Assembly (NCBI GenBank): GCA_037447655.1
Contig: JBBHKE010002708.1
Span: forward strand, 124,001 to 188,000
Direction: 5' to 3'
Source: Zygnema cylindricum
Lineage: Eukaryota; Streptophyta; Zygnematophyceae; Zygnematales; Zygnemataceae
Length of the DNA stretch: 64,000 bases
Part shown: positions 23,380 to 35,259 of the stretch, one piece after another
Numbering within the stretch: the stretch's first letter is position 1
Layout: each line of letters begins with the position of its first letter
Made by a program: the position numbers and the translations under genes
Notes under the pieces: model-generated
The model's database searches: none
What the model saw: only the letters and a program-made list of their open reading frames with translations
Told to the model about the DNA's origin: nothing

Positions 23380-24063
23380 AGGGTGAACTTCCATTAGAGG
23401 AAAAGGGGGTTGTTTATTAGACGCCATAAAATTTCGTACAGATTGGTACCATTTTTTTTTGGTCAGATGAAACATGACAAAACATGTAAACTCGATGGCT
23501 CCAATATTATAGGCGTAAGTATCGACCGTTGGATGTTTCACCTTTTTAGATTCGCAAAGCAATCGTGCACATCGTCCAGTGTGAAGAGACTCTCCTCGTT
23601 TATTCACACTGGTCGCGTACCATTGGTAAACGTGAAAAGTAAAAAAATATATCCACCACGAACAGGCGATGAGAAACGAACATATGATACATGCCAAGTG
23701 CCTTCCGCCATGAAGTATGCAGGTTGACCGAAATATCCTCGCACGCTCTTTTTGACATCCGTTGACCTTCAAAGTTTGCAGCGCCTTTTTGCCATTCTGT
23801 TTCGAAATTTTGATTTTCAATTTAAAAATTAAAATTCGGTCGCAAAATTTTCGTACAAATCATCAACTACCTCCGCTCGTACAAATATTACGTACAAATT
23901 TTCAGTTTGAATTAAAATTTTAGATTTTAAGAATCTGAAAACTAACCTACGTGGTGCCAATCGTAATTGAGAAACGATGTCTAATGGCACGACATAATAG
24001 AAGGCCGTGCCAAAAAATATACCTCTTCACATGTTTACGGACCGCTTAATAGAGATCAAGCTT
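23380..24063. mobile_element. AGGGTGAACTTCCATTA element, copy F
   Basis: Starts AGGGTGAACTTCCATTAGAGG. Shares internal blocks with 24065-25304 and 41791-42485: CTACCTCCGCTCGTACAAATATTA, CTAACCTACGTGG, AGAAGGCCGTGCC. Minus-strand frame 23308-23820 is open, but its text is not conserved in the other copies. The right end is poorly preserved and abuts the next copy. Confidence 0.6.
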
Positions 24064-24064
24064 T

Positions 24065-25304
24065 AGGGTGAAGTTCAATCAGAGGAAAATTGGGGTGGTT
24101 TACAAAAATCAACGACAACCCGTACCAAACAGTACCGCTTATTTTGTTTTTATACGAAAAACAACATTACAAATAATCTTGTCGATACTCTCCGAAGGTG
24201 TGGGAGGTAATACTAATCGTCGGATGTTCATCTGCGAGGCATTCACTTCATTTTTTTCTGTAACTATCAACCTACCTCGTGGAAGTGGGTTGGCAAATAT
24301 AGAGAAAAAAAATGGTGACACGCTGGACGATTAAGCTGCGTGTCATTATGTAAAACCAACGGAAAATATTAAGATTTGCACATGACACACGCTGTCCAAA
24401 ATACAACAGAAAATAAAAACGAAATTTTGTAACATTTTTTCGTCACGCTATTTCGGTAACTTTTGTTCGTCCCACTATTTCTCTAAAAGAACTTTCGTTA
24501 TGTTTGAAAAAAAAACCCGAAAAAATGAGCTTGCATACAGACTAGCGTGTGCAAAAAGTATAAAAGTTATGTCGTAAGATTACTTCGTACGCTGGTACAT
24601 GGTACGAAAGTGAAGATTTGAAGTTAAGTTTGTTGGTGCTAAAAATCTAAAAGATATTCACTACACCGCGCATCGTAATTAGAGTAATGAAAAAATTAGA
24701 GTAAAAAAAGAGAAAAAAATAATTAGAGTAATTTACTCTAATTTATGTGATAGAACTGTTTCAGAAAGGAATTTACTCTAATTTATGCGGTGTACTCTAA
24801 TTTGGCAAGTTAATATCCTCTACTGTAAATAAGGTATTCGTACAAAATCTGACAAAACGTACAGTTTATCGTCACTATGACGTTTGCACTGCGCGGATTG
24901 TTAAAACGCAGTTACATGATAATGGCCTGTATTAAATCATTATTTGTACTTTTTTATTTATAAAAGTACAATTTTGCACGGACGGATGTCATCCGTACTC
25001 CACACTATTTAAAACGAACATATATTAGAATTAGAAACGCTAATTAAACTTTATCTTAAATAGAATAATGAAAAAATTAGAATCATTTATTCTATTTGAT
25101 GTGATAGAGTCGAAATTTCGAGCAACCGAATTAGAGTAATTTACTCTAATTACGATTTGCGGTGTACCGAATCATAGCTTGCGTGGCGCTAGTCAATTTG
25201 GAACATGTGGTTTACAGACTCTACGTGATGGAACATAAACTCAATTAACCCAATCTGTAGAGTTGGTCGTACGATTACGGAAACGTATGATGGAATTTCA
25301 CCTT
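24065..25304. mobile_element. AGGGTGAACTTCCATTA element, copy E, carrying a nested MITE
   Basis: The left end AGGGTGAAGTTCAATCAG and the complement of the right end (AAGGTGAAATTCCATCAT) agree at about 14 of 18 positions, giving imperfect terminal inverted repeats. The long-subfamily TA-type MITE at 24664-25164 is inserted inside. No transposase is recognisable, so this is non-autonomous and of uncertain superfamily. Confidence 0.6.
24664..25164. mobile_element. TA-type inverted-repeat element, long subfamily copy 2
   Basis: Left end CACCGCGCATCGTAATTAGAG after TA (24662-24663); right end CTCTAATTACGATTTGCGGTG before TA (25165-25166). 501 bp. Aligns with 22589-23087 through most of its length. 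Confidence 0.9.
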
Positions 25305-28300
25305 TAGAGGTTTAAATCTTTGTGAAAACCATTCCTCCAGTTAAACCCCACCATTTTTCACTTGTAAAATATTTTATAAAAACTTTATAAATGTACTACA
25401 ATTCTTGAAGTTAATAAGGTTTAAATTGAATATTTTGATTTTCGTTCTCGATTTCGTAATCGTTGTTTCCTTACAAACATCAAATTACCTAGTAACTGGC
25501 ATTATGCGGACAACGATAATTTTAGGAAAAGAGGTCGCAAAAGTCACAGATTTTAAAGAAACACATTCAAAATTCCCTTTCATTTCTTATTGTCTTTTAA
25601 TTACTTTTGATAAAAACCCTTGCCATAACACATGATTCAACTTATCGACATGTTTCTCAACATAAGATGTGTGTACGAATCTGATTTGCTCACATGTCTT
25701 CCCTCTTTACATACATTTGGTAGAAAGACACAAAAATAAAGGTGTTGGTTTTACTATATATATTTGCATTCGATCACGATATATATATTCTCATTTGGAC
25801 AAATGAAATAAATTCTTGCATAAGAGACAAGGTTTGGTTCGAGAAAAAAAATCGAGACCTTGCAAATGCGCAAAACTAAATTTACAATAGTACACGATTG
25901 GCGTCATTACTTAAAATAAACAGTATAAATTTTCCTTGTGCTTTCAATTAACTCACATTGAGACAACGACTACAACGGAGCATAGAATCACCTAACAAAA
26001 ATAAGATAGTTTATTTGTGAGGATTGGTGTAATCCAACTTTCGACGCACTAATCCAAATTGGACGACTATCTAAACGTAGGTGAATTTTTCCCATTTACT
26101 CATATAATGAAAAAGATGGTGGTACAATTTTATTAGATAAGGTGGTCGGTGTATCTGACTACACTCCAAAGGGAAAGTATTAGAGGGTTCAATGATATTT
26201 TACACAAAATTGACCATTTTCAAAGGTATGTGAGGTTATGGATATCATAGTCATCCTATTAAGTTTTATATTACATTCTGTTTGTTGTTGAACAATTTTA
26301 ACAGTGTATTAAAGTGGGTAATTGTTGGTATGTCAATCTATTCGATAAAAAGTTAGGCAATGAAATTTAAGCAATAAATGTGAAAAATGAAAAAAATATG
26401 ATAAAATTATCGTTTTGCCTACTATAATAATGTTTTAACTCCCACAAGTTACGAATGCAAAATCACGGATACACACCTAATAGAATCAGGCTCCAATATA
26501 ATAATACTGACATCTACAATAACTTTGATGGATTTTCTCGATTCCTAAATACAACAGATAAATACGCATAAGAAATAACATAATAACATCTTAAAAAATA
26601 TTTTGGTTGCTCAAGGTTATTTCTAATCAATACCTTCATACTAGATAAATTAGAGTGATAACCACTGATAACAAAAATTGATCAAACATGTGATAAACAA
26701 ACTAAGTCTAAAAGACATAACATCTTTAATGTTAGAAAATGGTGGTCATGTTCTAACAATTCAAATCTATTTGTTGTGAGCACCTGTTTAATAATTCACG
26801 AGGTCGTAAAATTTATAAAGGGTGGGGAGCTAAGTAATGCTTAACATTATTCATTATATCGTAACAAGATTATGAAATTGTATGTCTACTTATGACTTTG
26901 AAATGAGGTAAATCCTAAGCAAGGTGCATTCAAGCAATACACATATCATTGCCTAGAAGTGTACGTGGAAACTATAATGGCTCACAAGCTTGTTCACCTT
27001 GGCATACGCGCAATTAAGAATATGTTTCTGAAAGATACGTAGTCCACATTGGCTCACCAAAATATCAGTAGTATTATGTTGACGTTGGGTGTCTAAATAC
27101 TAATTTTAATAATGCAAAATAATTTATTATGTATAATTTTAATTATTATCTGCAAACACAAAATATAACTTGTTTGAAGTTTTAAAGAATGTTGATTTAT
27201 TTTGTAGAAATTATAAATTTGTGGTGTAAAAACTTCAGTGCAGGCGTGTCGAAATGAACCACTAAATGCCACATAAAGGGAGTTTTGTTGTTTCATTTTG
27301 TATTTTACTATTCTTTATTGTCGTGAGTTTGACTTCTGCTGGATTTTTGGGAAAAAAAACCATCTTATGTCACACTTTTGTGAATGTTATTCATTGTCTA
27401 GTAAGGTGTAAAACGCGCTTGACAACAATAGTTAACAAACATATAGGTGTTTGATAGGAACCTGGTGTCCAACCGTCATTGTCGGTTTTGGATGTTAGCC
27501 AATGTAGTTGCCATCGAGTACTTACCTATAATCACTTTTGTTAGTAACATTGTGCAATGTGGTAGAGACATACAGGCTTATATTGTTTGGTCTTATGACA
27601 CGCACTCAACTTTTTTTCTCTCCTCCTATTTAAAGGTATGCGAAAAGTTGGACACAGCCAAAAATAGGGACGTATATGGGTTTAGTCACTGGAAGGTTGA
27701 CGTTTCTATAGTTAGATGACATGAAGTTGTTCATATGAAAAGAAAAATTGGTTGACAAATATAAATGAATGTTGTTGGAAATAAACATTACCCATTATCT
27801 GAGATTAACTCTTATACGGTTACATTTTTCTTTTCGCAACGTTAACTATTTTTGGCTAGCTTTGTATCGTACAATCACTCAAAGACCATAAATGGTTTCA
27901 AGTATATAGTAAGGACATTTTTGCTTTGCAACGCTGTTGTGATCTTTCGCATTTTGGCTATGATTTCAGGATTAGGTTTTGTAAAAAACATGTTATTATA
28001 GCATATCTGGGCTTGTCTGTGAAAACTAATTCATGTTTGAAAATACAACCTTTTATTTACAATTTTGGGCTATTGACCTCTAATTCGCTGATGAAGTGAG
28101 AAGTAGAAGTTGTTATGAAGATTGTCGTTTGTGGTTTAAGACGACCAGTTGATTTTTAATTAATGTATTTATTTTCATATTTATTACATAGGATTTCCAA
28201 CCAATCAGCTAGCATTAAAAAAGATAAATCTCGATACGCCGCACTATGCCAAAAGGAACTACAAATATCTCCGCTTGTCCATATCGCATATAAACTACGA

Positions 28301-28430
28301 CCGATATTGACGATACTCTTAAGATAGCGTACTCTACATTCTATTCAGACGCTTCGCTGCGCATAACGACGATACCGTCTATTCCTCTCCGCGATTCGAG
28401 CGGGACTTTTCCTGTCCGTCTTTTTGGGGG
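25305..28430. other. AT-rich intergenic, no gene seen
   Basis: More than 3 kb of AT-rich sequence with only short frames. Contains (AT)n at 25755-25790. No bounded transposon or gene is recognised. Confidence 0.55.
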
Positions 28431-29900
28431 CGGAAAAAGTTCGGTATTACAGGAAAGTACAGTTTGGTACCGTACTATATTTTAACGGCTTTGTCCCCTA
28501 GGTCACGAAGGGTCGTGCCGTAAAACAAACCGAATTTGATTGGTCTTTTCCTCTTACGTGGCCCCATAATTAATTATTTGTTGGATATCGCATCGGGCCC
28601 TCATCCTCCACTCCAATTATTAACTGCTAACAACTTGTCGTTACTCGGATTGTCTGTATCCCGAGACTCGAGACTGTATTCCGTACAAAATTATTGTTTT
28701 TTGCCTTTCCGGCCAAAATACATTATTATATTTGTCGGTATTCGCCTTCGGTAATGTAGTATCCGATTAAATTCTGAAAATTTTCGGCGCGCTTTACAAA
28801 TCGATCGAAGTTAAAATCCACTTGATCTTAGTTCACACGTGTGAAGGAAATCACTTTCTTTTGGCGCAAACGAAAACGCACATGGTCACGTGTGTTCCGT
28901 ACATATCATCCGTTGAACTGATCGGTGTATTGAATACACTGTCACACGTGTGAAACTTCTCCTTCATTCGTTTCTCCAAAACGTCATTCGGTAAAAAATA
29001 GAGTGCGCTGGAAAATCGTATTTCATCAACAGTTCCTTTACACCCTTTTTTTTTTTTTTCTTTCATGTCCGTACAATTTTTTATTTTTTCCGACCTTTCC
29101 AGTTCTCACACGTGCTAAATTATTTCCGCCGATCCTTTCGTCTTAAATTATTTTTCCGCGTCCTCCTCTTCCGCTCACATCTATCCATTACTGTACTGTA
29201 CTGTAGTTCCCAAGATCTTCAATTTCCGTACAATTGTATATACGAATATTCGTATACTTTTGTACGTATTGTGTTCGGTCATTCTTCCGCAAAGTTCGGC
29301 GCCCGCCGAACCAAGACAAAATTTTCTGTCCCAAAACGACAAAATCCCGTCGAATCTCGACAGACCTTCGATCTACTTTTTAAATATTTGTCGTTTTCTG
29401 TCATTGGATGCCGAGCCCCGCTATTACGCCAGCTGTCCTACTTTCCGCTTCCCACTTGTACCTCTTTCCAGCATTCTCGGTCTTTTAAAAGCCGCTAAAC
29501 GACAGCCTGTTTTGTCTCATAGCACCGCTAAACTCGCGCGTTTTACCTGCATTTCCGTACAGAATTTCTTTCGCGCTGCGTCCAAAAAACGGTACGGCTG
29601 ATACCCTTGCGTATGGATTTGTACGAAATGACCGTAACGTGTACGAATATGTACGAAAACATTATGATTCGCTCGAAATTCAGTACGCTTCATGTTCCGA
29701 AAATTAAAGTTGGGAGACGTACGAACGTACGGACATATAAAGAAAAGTACACGCCAGGCTAACGCGCCACGCGGGCGTCCGCGCCAACCGGCCATCGATT
29801 TCGCACGTGCGAAACTGGTTAGGAAGGAGTAAACGAACGCTTTCCGGCGACAGGTGACTGGCGCGCTCTCTTCTCTACAACCTCTTTCGAACTTACGATC
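28430..29900. other. Upstream region of expansin gene 1
   Basis: Rich in CCGTAC-type words and in ACGTG cores (CACACGTG at 28835, 28942 and 29107). Open frames here (for example 29112-29498) have no domain. Likely intergenic and promoter DNA; no TATA box is clear enough to name. Confidence 0.45.
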
Positions 29901-29902
29901 TT

Positions 29903-29992
29903 CTCTCTCTCTCCCTTCCCTCCCCTCACAGCTTCTCTCTCCCTCTCTCTCCCTCTCTCTCCCTCTCTCTCTCCCTCTCTCTCTTTGTCTTC
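29903..29992. repeat. (CT)n microsatellite upstream of expansin gene 1
   Basis: Tract of CTCTCTCC words, about 90 bases, upstream of the start codon at 30161. It may be in the 5' UTR (inference from position). Confidence 0.85.
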
Positions 29993-30160
29993 GCGTCTGT
30001 TTTTTTTGTCCTTTTCCAGAGTTATGCCAACTAGTCCGTATCATCTAATCGCCGTACATCTTATTTTGTCGTTTTCCTCAATTCTCTCATACTCTTCTTA
30101 GAAAGGAAAACCATTTTGTTATCTAATAAAGGTTTTTCTTTTACCCCATTTTTCCCCAAA

Positions 30161-32041
30161 ATGAGTATATCTTCGCATTCCCGGTCTCTCTCTCTAACCT
30201 CCAGATGTCTCTCTCTCCTCCCTCTCTTCTTCTCTCTCTCCCTCTGCCTCTTTCCTTCCCTCTCCCTCGCTGCTAAACCCAAATGGATTCGAGGGAGAAT
30301 CACCTGGTACGGAGAACCTGGTGGAGCAGGTTCTATTTTCTCTCCCTCTCTCTCTCCCTCCCTCCCCCACTCAGACTTTCCTTTTCCGGATTTTTATTTT
30401 GGGTTCTTGTTCTTTTAACCTCATTTTTTTTTTTTTTTTTACATTAAAGTAGATATTCTTCCTTTTTTTTTAAATATGTGAGACGTTTTTTACCTCATTT
30501 GAATGCTTTCCTTTTCCACATTCTTTATATCCTTTCCTTCTCCCTCTCTCTACTTATCTCTCTCTCTCCCTCCCATCCCCTTATACCTCTCTCCATCTCC
30601 CCCTCTTCTACCCTTTTTCTCCTCTCTCTCCATGTTTTCCATCTCTTTATTCTACATTTTTGTCCTCTTCCCCATGCATTTTTCTTGGTCCCTCTCCCTC
30701 CTCCCCCCTCTCCACCTTACCCTCCCTCTTCTCCTCTATTTCCCCTTCTCTTCCTCTTCTCCATTTCCTCCGTCTTTCTCTGTCGATTTTCCTTCTCTCT
30801 CGCCCGACCCCTTCCCCCCATCCCTCCCTCCCTCAATATCCACCTTCCCTTTCTTCTTTCCCTTTTCTTCTTTTTGTCGTTTTGTGGTGCAGGTACGACT
30901 GCCGGCGCGTGCGGGTACGGAAACACGTACAGCCGCGGGTACAATCTGGATACGGCGGCGGCCTCGTCCACACTATTTGGCTCGGGGCTCACGTGCGGAG
31001 GATGCTTCGCAGTCAAGTGCAGGTCGCACGCGGCGTGTAATGGGAAGACGACGGTGGTCACGGTGACGAATAGGCTCCTCTCTCTCTCTCTCTCTCTCCT
31101 TCTCTTCTCTCTCCCCTTTCTTCCCTTCTCCCTCCCCTTTCTCCCTTCTGGTGTGTGTGTGTCCCCCTCCCTCTCCCCCATTTTCTCTCTCTCTCTCTTT
31201 TGCTCTCTCACCCTCTCTCTCTTTCCTTCTCTCTATCTCTCTTTCTCTCTCTCTCTTTCTTCTTTCTCTCTCTTTTGCTCCCTCTTTTGCTCTCTCTTTC
31301 TTCCTTTCTATATACCTCTCTCTTTTTCTCTCTTTATCTCCCTCTCTTTAGCCCTACTTGTTCTCTCATCTCTCTCTCTCTCTCTCTCTAGTTTGTGGGA
31401 CTACTTACTTCCCTCAAATGCAACCCAAATCCTGTAATCCTCCCTCACTCTCCCCCCCCATATTCCTTCCCTGCCGCATTAACAAACCCTACCCAAAAAT
31501 CTTCCCCTCGTATCCCCCATCCTAACCCTCCCCTTTCTTCTATCCGCCCGCCCTCCCTCTCTCTCCCTCCCCCCCTTCCAGCTGCCCCTCCAACTGGGCC
31601 CTCGATCCCAACCACGGCGGCTGGTGCAACCCCCCCAACCGCCACCTCGACATGACGTACTACGCGTTTCAAAAAGTCGCCGATCCCAACGCGGGAGTCG
31701 TTCCCGCGTTTCTCAGACGCGTTCCGTGTTCTAGGAGCGGAGGAATAGTGTTCTCTATTTATGGTAACCCGTGGTTCCTCATGGTCCTAGTATCGAATGT
31801 GGCGGGGAGCGGTGACGTGGGTCAGATGAGTTTTAGAGTGCAGGGTAAGGATTGGAAGGCGCTATACCAGAATTATGGTGCCATATGGACTGCGGATGGA
31901 GGAGGTTACTATGGGATGGCCATCACTGTACGGATAAAGTCAAAGTTCACGCGTGAGAAGTTGGTTATAGTCAACGCTATCCCGGCCAGTTGGAATTTCG
32001 GAGGAGATTATAAGAGTAACGGAAATTTCAAGCCTTTCTAG
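30161..32041 (+). CDS. Alpha-expansin-family protein, three exons
   Basis: Exons 30161-30329, 30893-31073 and 31582-32041 give 269 residues. Expansins are secreted and loosen cell walls by disrupting cellulose-xyloglucan contacts. A Leu/Ser-rich signal peptide (about residues 1-37) precedes KWIRGRITWYGEP. The double-psi barrel follows (AGACGYGNTYSRGY, LTCGGCFAVKC, VVTVTN, GGWCNPPNRHLDM), then RRVPC and the C-terminal carbohydrate-binding domain (GGIVFSIYGNPWF, VLVSNVAGSGDV, NYGAIW). The HFD motif reads HLD. Intron 1 is GT-AG, phase 1. Intron 2 fits phase 2 only with a GC donor (AATAG/GCTCC); the nearest downstream GT would add a 26-residue Leu/Ser/Pro tail inside the barrel. Both introns are pyrimidine-rich on the coding strand. 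The TWYGEP text resembles beta-expansins, but the rest is alpha-like. Confidence 0.88.
30530..30800. repeat. Pyrimidine-rich tract in expansin intron 1
   Basis: CT/CCT-rich on the coding strand for about 270 bases. Long frames through it encode Leu/Ser/Pro/Phe strings and are not genes. Confidence 0.8.
31076..31395. repeat. (CT)n-rich tract in expansin intron 2
   Basis: Around 320 bases of CT dinucleotide and CTTT/CCCT variants starting directly at the exon 2 boundary. If the original GT donor was here, repeat expansion may have overwritten it (inference). Confidence 0.85.
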
Positions 32042-34075
32042 GAGATTTTTTTTTGAGGTGTGAATGACGCTTGGGTGAAGAGCGAGGGAGGGAAAGAGAG
32101 GAAGATATTGGGTTGTATCGGACGGATATGGTCTGATATCGACCGATATCGGCTGAAATTGGTGGGATTTGAAATTGATTTTTAGTTTTGGGCGATATGG
32201 AGGGGAGGGATACCGAAGGTTTTGTAAGAAGGGGGAGGTTGATTACAACGGTTGATATGATGTTGTATCGGGTCAAAATTGGCGTACCGAACAATGTTCG
32301 ATCTACTGGGCATATCGGCAAATATCGGCTCAAGAGTGAATATCGGCTCAAGAGTGAATATCGGCTTTAGAGTGGAGGGTGGTGAGGGAATCGTGTGATT
32401 TTTTTAAAGGGATTTGAAGGTGGGCAAGGTTGTACGGAAGATGTAAGGGAAGCGAGGGCCCGGCTGGAGTGGAGGGAGAGGGCTCTTTTTGTATTACAAT
32501 GAAATAAGGGGCATTGCTTCTAAATTAAATCTTTTAATCGTAGGGAAGTGTTATTTATTTGGATTGAGAATTTGGGTATAAAGGGAGTAGAGGGCGAGAG
32601 AGGGAGAGGAAGAGAGGGAGAGGGATGAAGGGAGTGAAAGGTAGGAAGGGGAAAATGTGGGGTTGTTAGAAGAGCTTTCGTTGGTTTTTTTTCTGGCTAT
32701 GTTTAATTTGGAAGTAGGTGGTTTGTCGTTTCTGAAACAGACGAAATAGTTGACTTATTATTGTTCAATTATGGCCATTTTTTTTACAATTTCTTTCTAT
32801 TGTAATGACCCCTTTTTAGAGATAATGATGTCATAAGTTGGGACCCTTTTTTGGTGTTTTTTGAAAAGGAAGCATATAGGAAAATGTTTTTTTAGTGGTT
32901 TCAGGGGTATTTGAAGATGGGACGTGACGTGACAAGTACAGAAGCTTTTCTTGGTTTTGCCCTTTTTTTAAAGTTGTAGAATTTGGATTAAGTTGTAGGA
33001 ATAAGGATTTATTTTCTATTTTCGATTTCAGCAGAATTATCTAGTTTTGCTTTTTTCTCTTTTTTGCTCTTATTTTTAACTTTTATTTTACCTTTTGGAC
33101 TTAAGATATTTGTTGTCAGTGCTGCGCACTTTTGTTTCGACAGATATATTTTATTTTGATGATTTTTATTAATAATTTCTTTTTATTGCGCAATTTTTAT
33201 TATTTGACGATTTTAAACTTTGTGTTTGTGAATAATTTTTCAAATTTTTGAGTCATTCTTTTTTCATACTGTCTTATTTACATTTTTTTCCTTGTGCAAT
33301 ATTCTACTATTTTTACATGTAAATATTTTTTTTATGTTTTTTGAAATATTTTGCCGATTTAATATTGTGGAAACCACATGCAATTTTGATGTATTCTAAT
33401 ATTTTTTGTGCAATATATTTCATTTTATTGTGTTTTTTCTTTGCCAGAATATCTTTTTTGATTCAATGTTTTGATGATTTTTCTCTAGTTTCTTTTTTTT
33501 GTGCATTTCTTTTTGTGATTTGGATTCTTTTTATTTCCATTGTTTTACTTTGTACGATATGTTATTATTATATATATCACAATAGCATGTCTTATATTTA
33601 ATACTATGTGTTCATATGTTTGAGAAGTTCTATCAATAGCTTTTCTATTTGTGCATTTTCGCATTTATTTATTTATTTCCATATGATGATTTATTCCCTA
33701 AAATAAATAAATAAAGAATATTTCCCTTCATTTATGTTCGATAATGTAATTAGAATTATGGTGTTTTGATTCTGATATATATCTGCTTTCGATAATTTTT
33801 TGCTTTTTGTATATTTTGATTTGGATATGTTTTTGTTCTCTTTATTGTTTCGCTTTGCCACTTTTCTACTTTTGATGTCTAACCGTCTCAAATTTCCCTC
33901 TTTCTTCACATTGCCTCTCGTTGTTAAATTGACACATCCCTCTTCTATAACCTGGCAGGTATACTATTTTCTTCCTTTTCTAGTTTCCTCTGTTTCGGAT
34001 GAACCTAATTATGCACCTTAATTAGTGAGTCGCTTCCTCTTCTGAAAATGTATTTTAAAACCTCATCCGCACATC
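32042..34075. other. 3' region of expansin gene 1 and AT-rich intergenic
   Basis: 32100-32370 contains many GATATCGG/TATCGGCT words, including a short exact tandem (AATATCGGCTCAAGAGTG, twice at about 32320-32355). GA-rich words occur at 32590-32640. 33000-34020 is T-rich with no gene. Confidence 0.55.
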
Positions 34076-34430
34076 AAGCGGTTTCAAATTTATCCGTACA
34101 GTTAGCTTTTATCCGTACACGTATTAGCAATGCATTCATCTGAACCCTTACTGGTGCTACAATTCATCCGTACATCTACTCGCGTTACATCTCATCCTTA
34201 CATTTTACTGGTACGAAAATATCTCATCCGTACATTTTGTGATATTGAATTTCATCCGTTAGTTTAGTGATATTGAATTTCATCCGTTCGTTTGTATCCG
34301 TACGTCTAGTGATGTCACATTATGTCCGTATAGTTTGTGATGTTAAATTCCATCCGTACGTTTAGTGGCGCATTAAACATCACCCGTACACTGAGTGGCA
34401 TTGAATTCATCCGTACATTTATTGTACGTG
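34076..34430 (+). repeat. Degenerate tandem array around TCATCCGTAC
   Basis: About thirteen ATCCGT-like cores at roughly 20-40-bp spacing. Eight contain the exact CCGTAC. The clearest tandem unit is TGATATTGAATTTCATCCGT, repeated at 28-bp spacing near 34230-34290. Non-coding. Confidence 0.75.
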
Positions 34431-35007
34431 ACGTGACATTGGACTGTTCCACGAAAAAATCGGAGGCCTGACAATGCCAAAATTTTCAAGTTTCATTGGA
34501 GGAAAAGTAAGCGGGGAGAGGTGGGGGTAGAGGGAGGGGGAGAAGGGAAGAAATTCTCCAGAGTCAACGGAACGATGCTGGAGGTCCCAAAACCCTTTGC
34601 GAATTGTTTTTTTGGAAAAAGGACAATTAATATTTCGTGCGTACTTTTGACATGCGCGGAACGGATAAGATGAAGAATTTCAGCGCACTTAAAACGCTCG
34701 TGCAGAACAGTCAAAATCATTTGACACGTGCGAATATTGTTTCTAATTCGCCTGTCAGATGTCACTTAGCTTGAAAGTGGTGCGCGACATCCTTGCGACT
34801 GAAATTAAAATGAAAATGAAAATAAAATGACGTGGCGATGAATCGAAAGCAGATCTCTTTCCAAGACGACAAATCTATTCAATTCGAATAAGACAAATTT
34901 CTACGGCGAGTCATTCGTCGATCTTGTCGTACGTAAAAATGGTTCGGATTACAAAATTTGAACGGTGCGATGTTTTGTTTGAGAGGGAAAAGTGATCGCG
35001 GATTCGC
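34431..35007. other. Intergenic with old repeat traces
   Basis: The stretch around 34700-34760 (AATCATTTGACACGTGCGAA) resembles 18240-18280. No gene. Confidence 0.4.
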
Positions 35008-35009
35008 TA

Positions 35010-35232
35010 CAACTGTGAATCGTAATTAGCGTAATTTTTTTTTTCGCCACTTAAAAGTTAAAACATCTTTTATCCGTACACATTTGTCCAATTTTCAATT
35101 TAAAACCGCCATTCAGAAGCTGAGAATACTACCTTTCAATCGCAACCGTCAGATCTACAATCCGACATGTGTGTACGGAGAAAAGATGTTTTATGAGACG
35201 AAAAAAACATCAGCGCTAATTACGATTCACGG
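35010..35232. mobile_element. TA-type MITE (copy A family)
   Basis: Left end CAACTGTGAATCGTAATTAGCG after TA; right end CGCTAATTACGATTCACGG before TA. The interior shares TTATCCGTACACATTTGTCC and CAGATCTACAATCCGACATG with 2050-2265 and 2790-3560. Confidence 0.85.
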
Positions 35233-35259
35233 TAAAATAAAAACTATTTCGGCGAATGA

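Noticed and set aside
23308-23820. 170-codon minus frame
   Set aside because: Lies inside a transposon-like repeat (copy F) and is not open in the related copies.
30478-31437. 319-codon plus frame in expansin gene 1
   Set aside because: It reads through CT-repeat introns; the true exon 2 text is embedded in it. Outside that exon it is a Leu/Ser/Phe translation of low-complexity DNA.
30161-32041. Beta-expansin identity for expansin gene 1
   Set aside because: TWYGEP-GAG resembles beta-expansins, but the barrel (GYGN-YS-GY, HLD) and C-terminal motifs fit the alpha family better.
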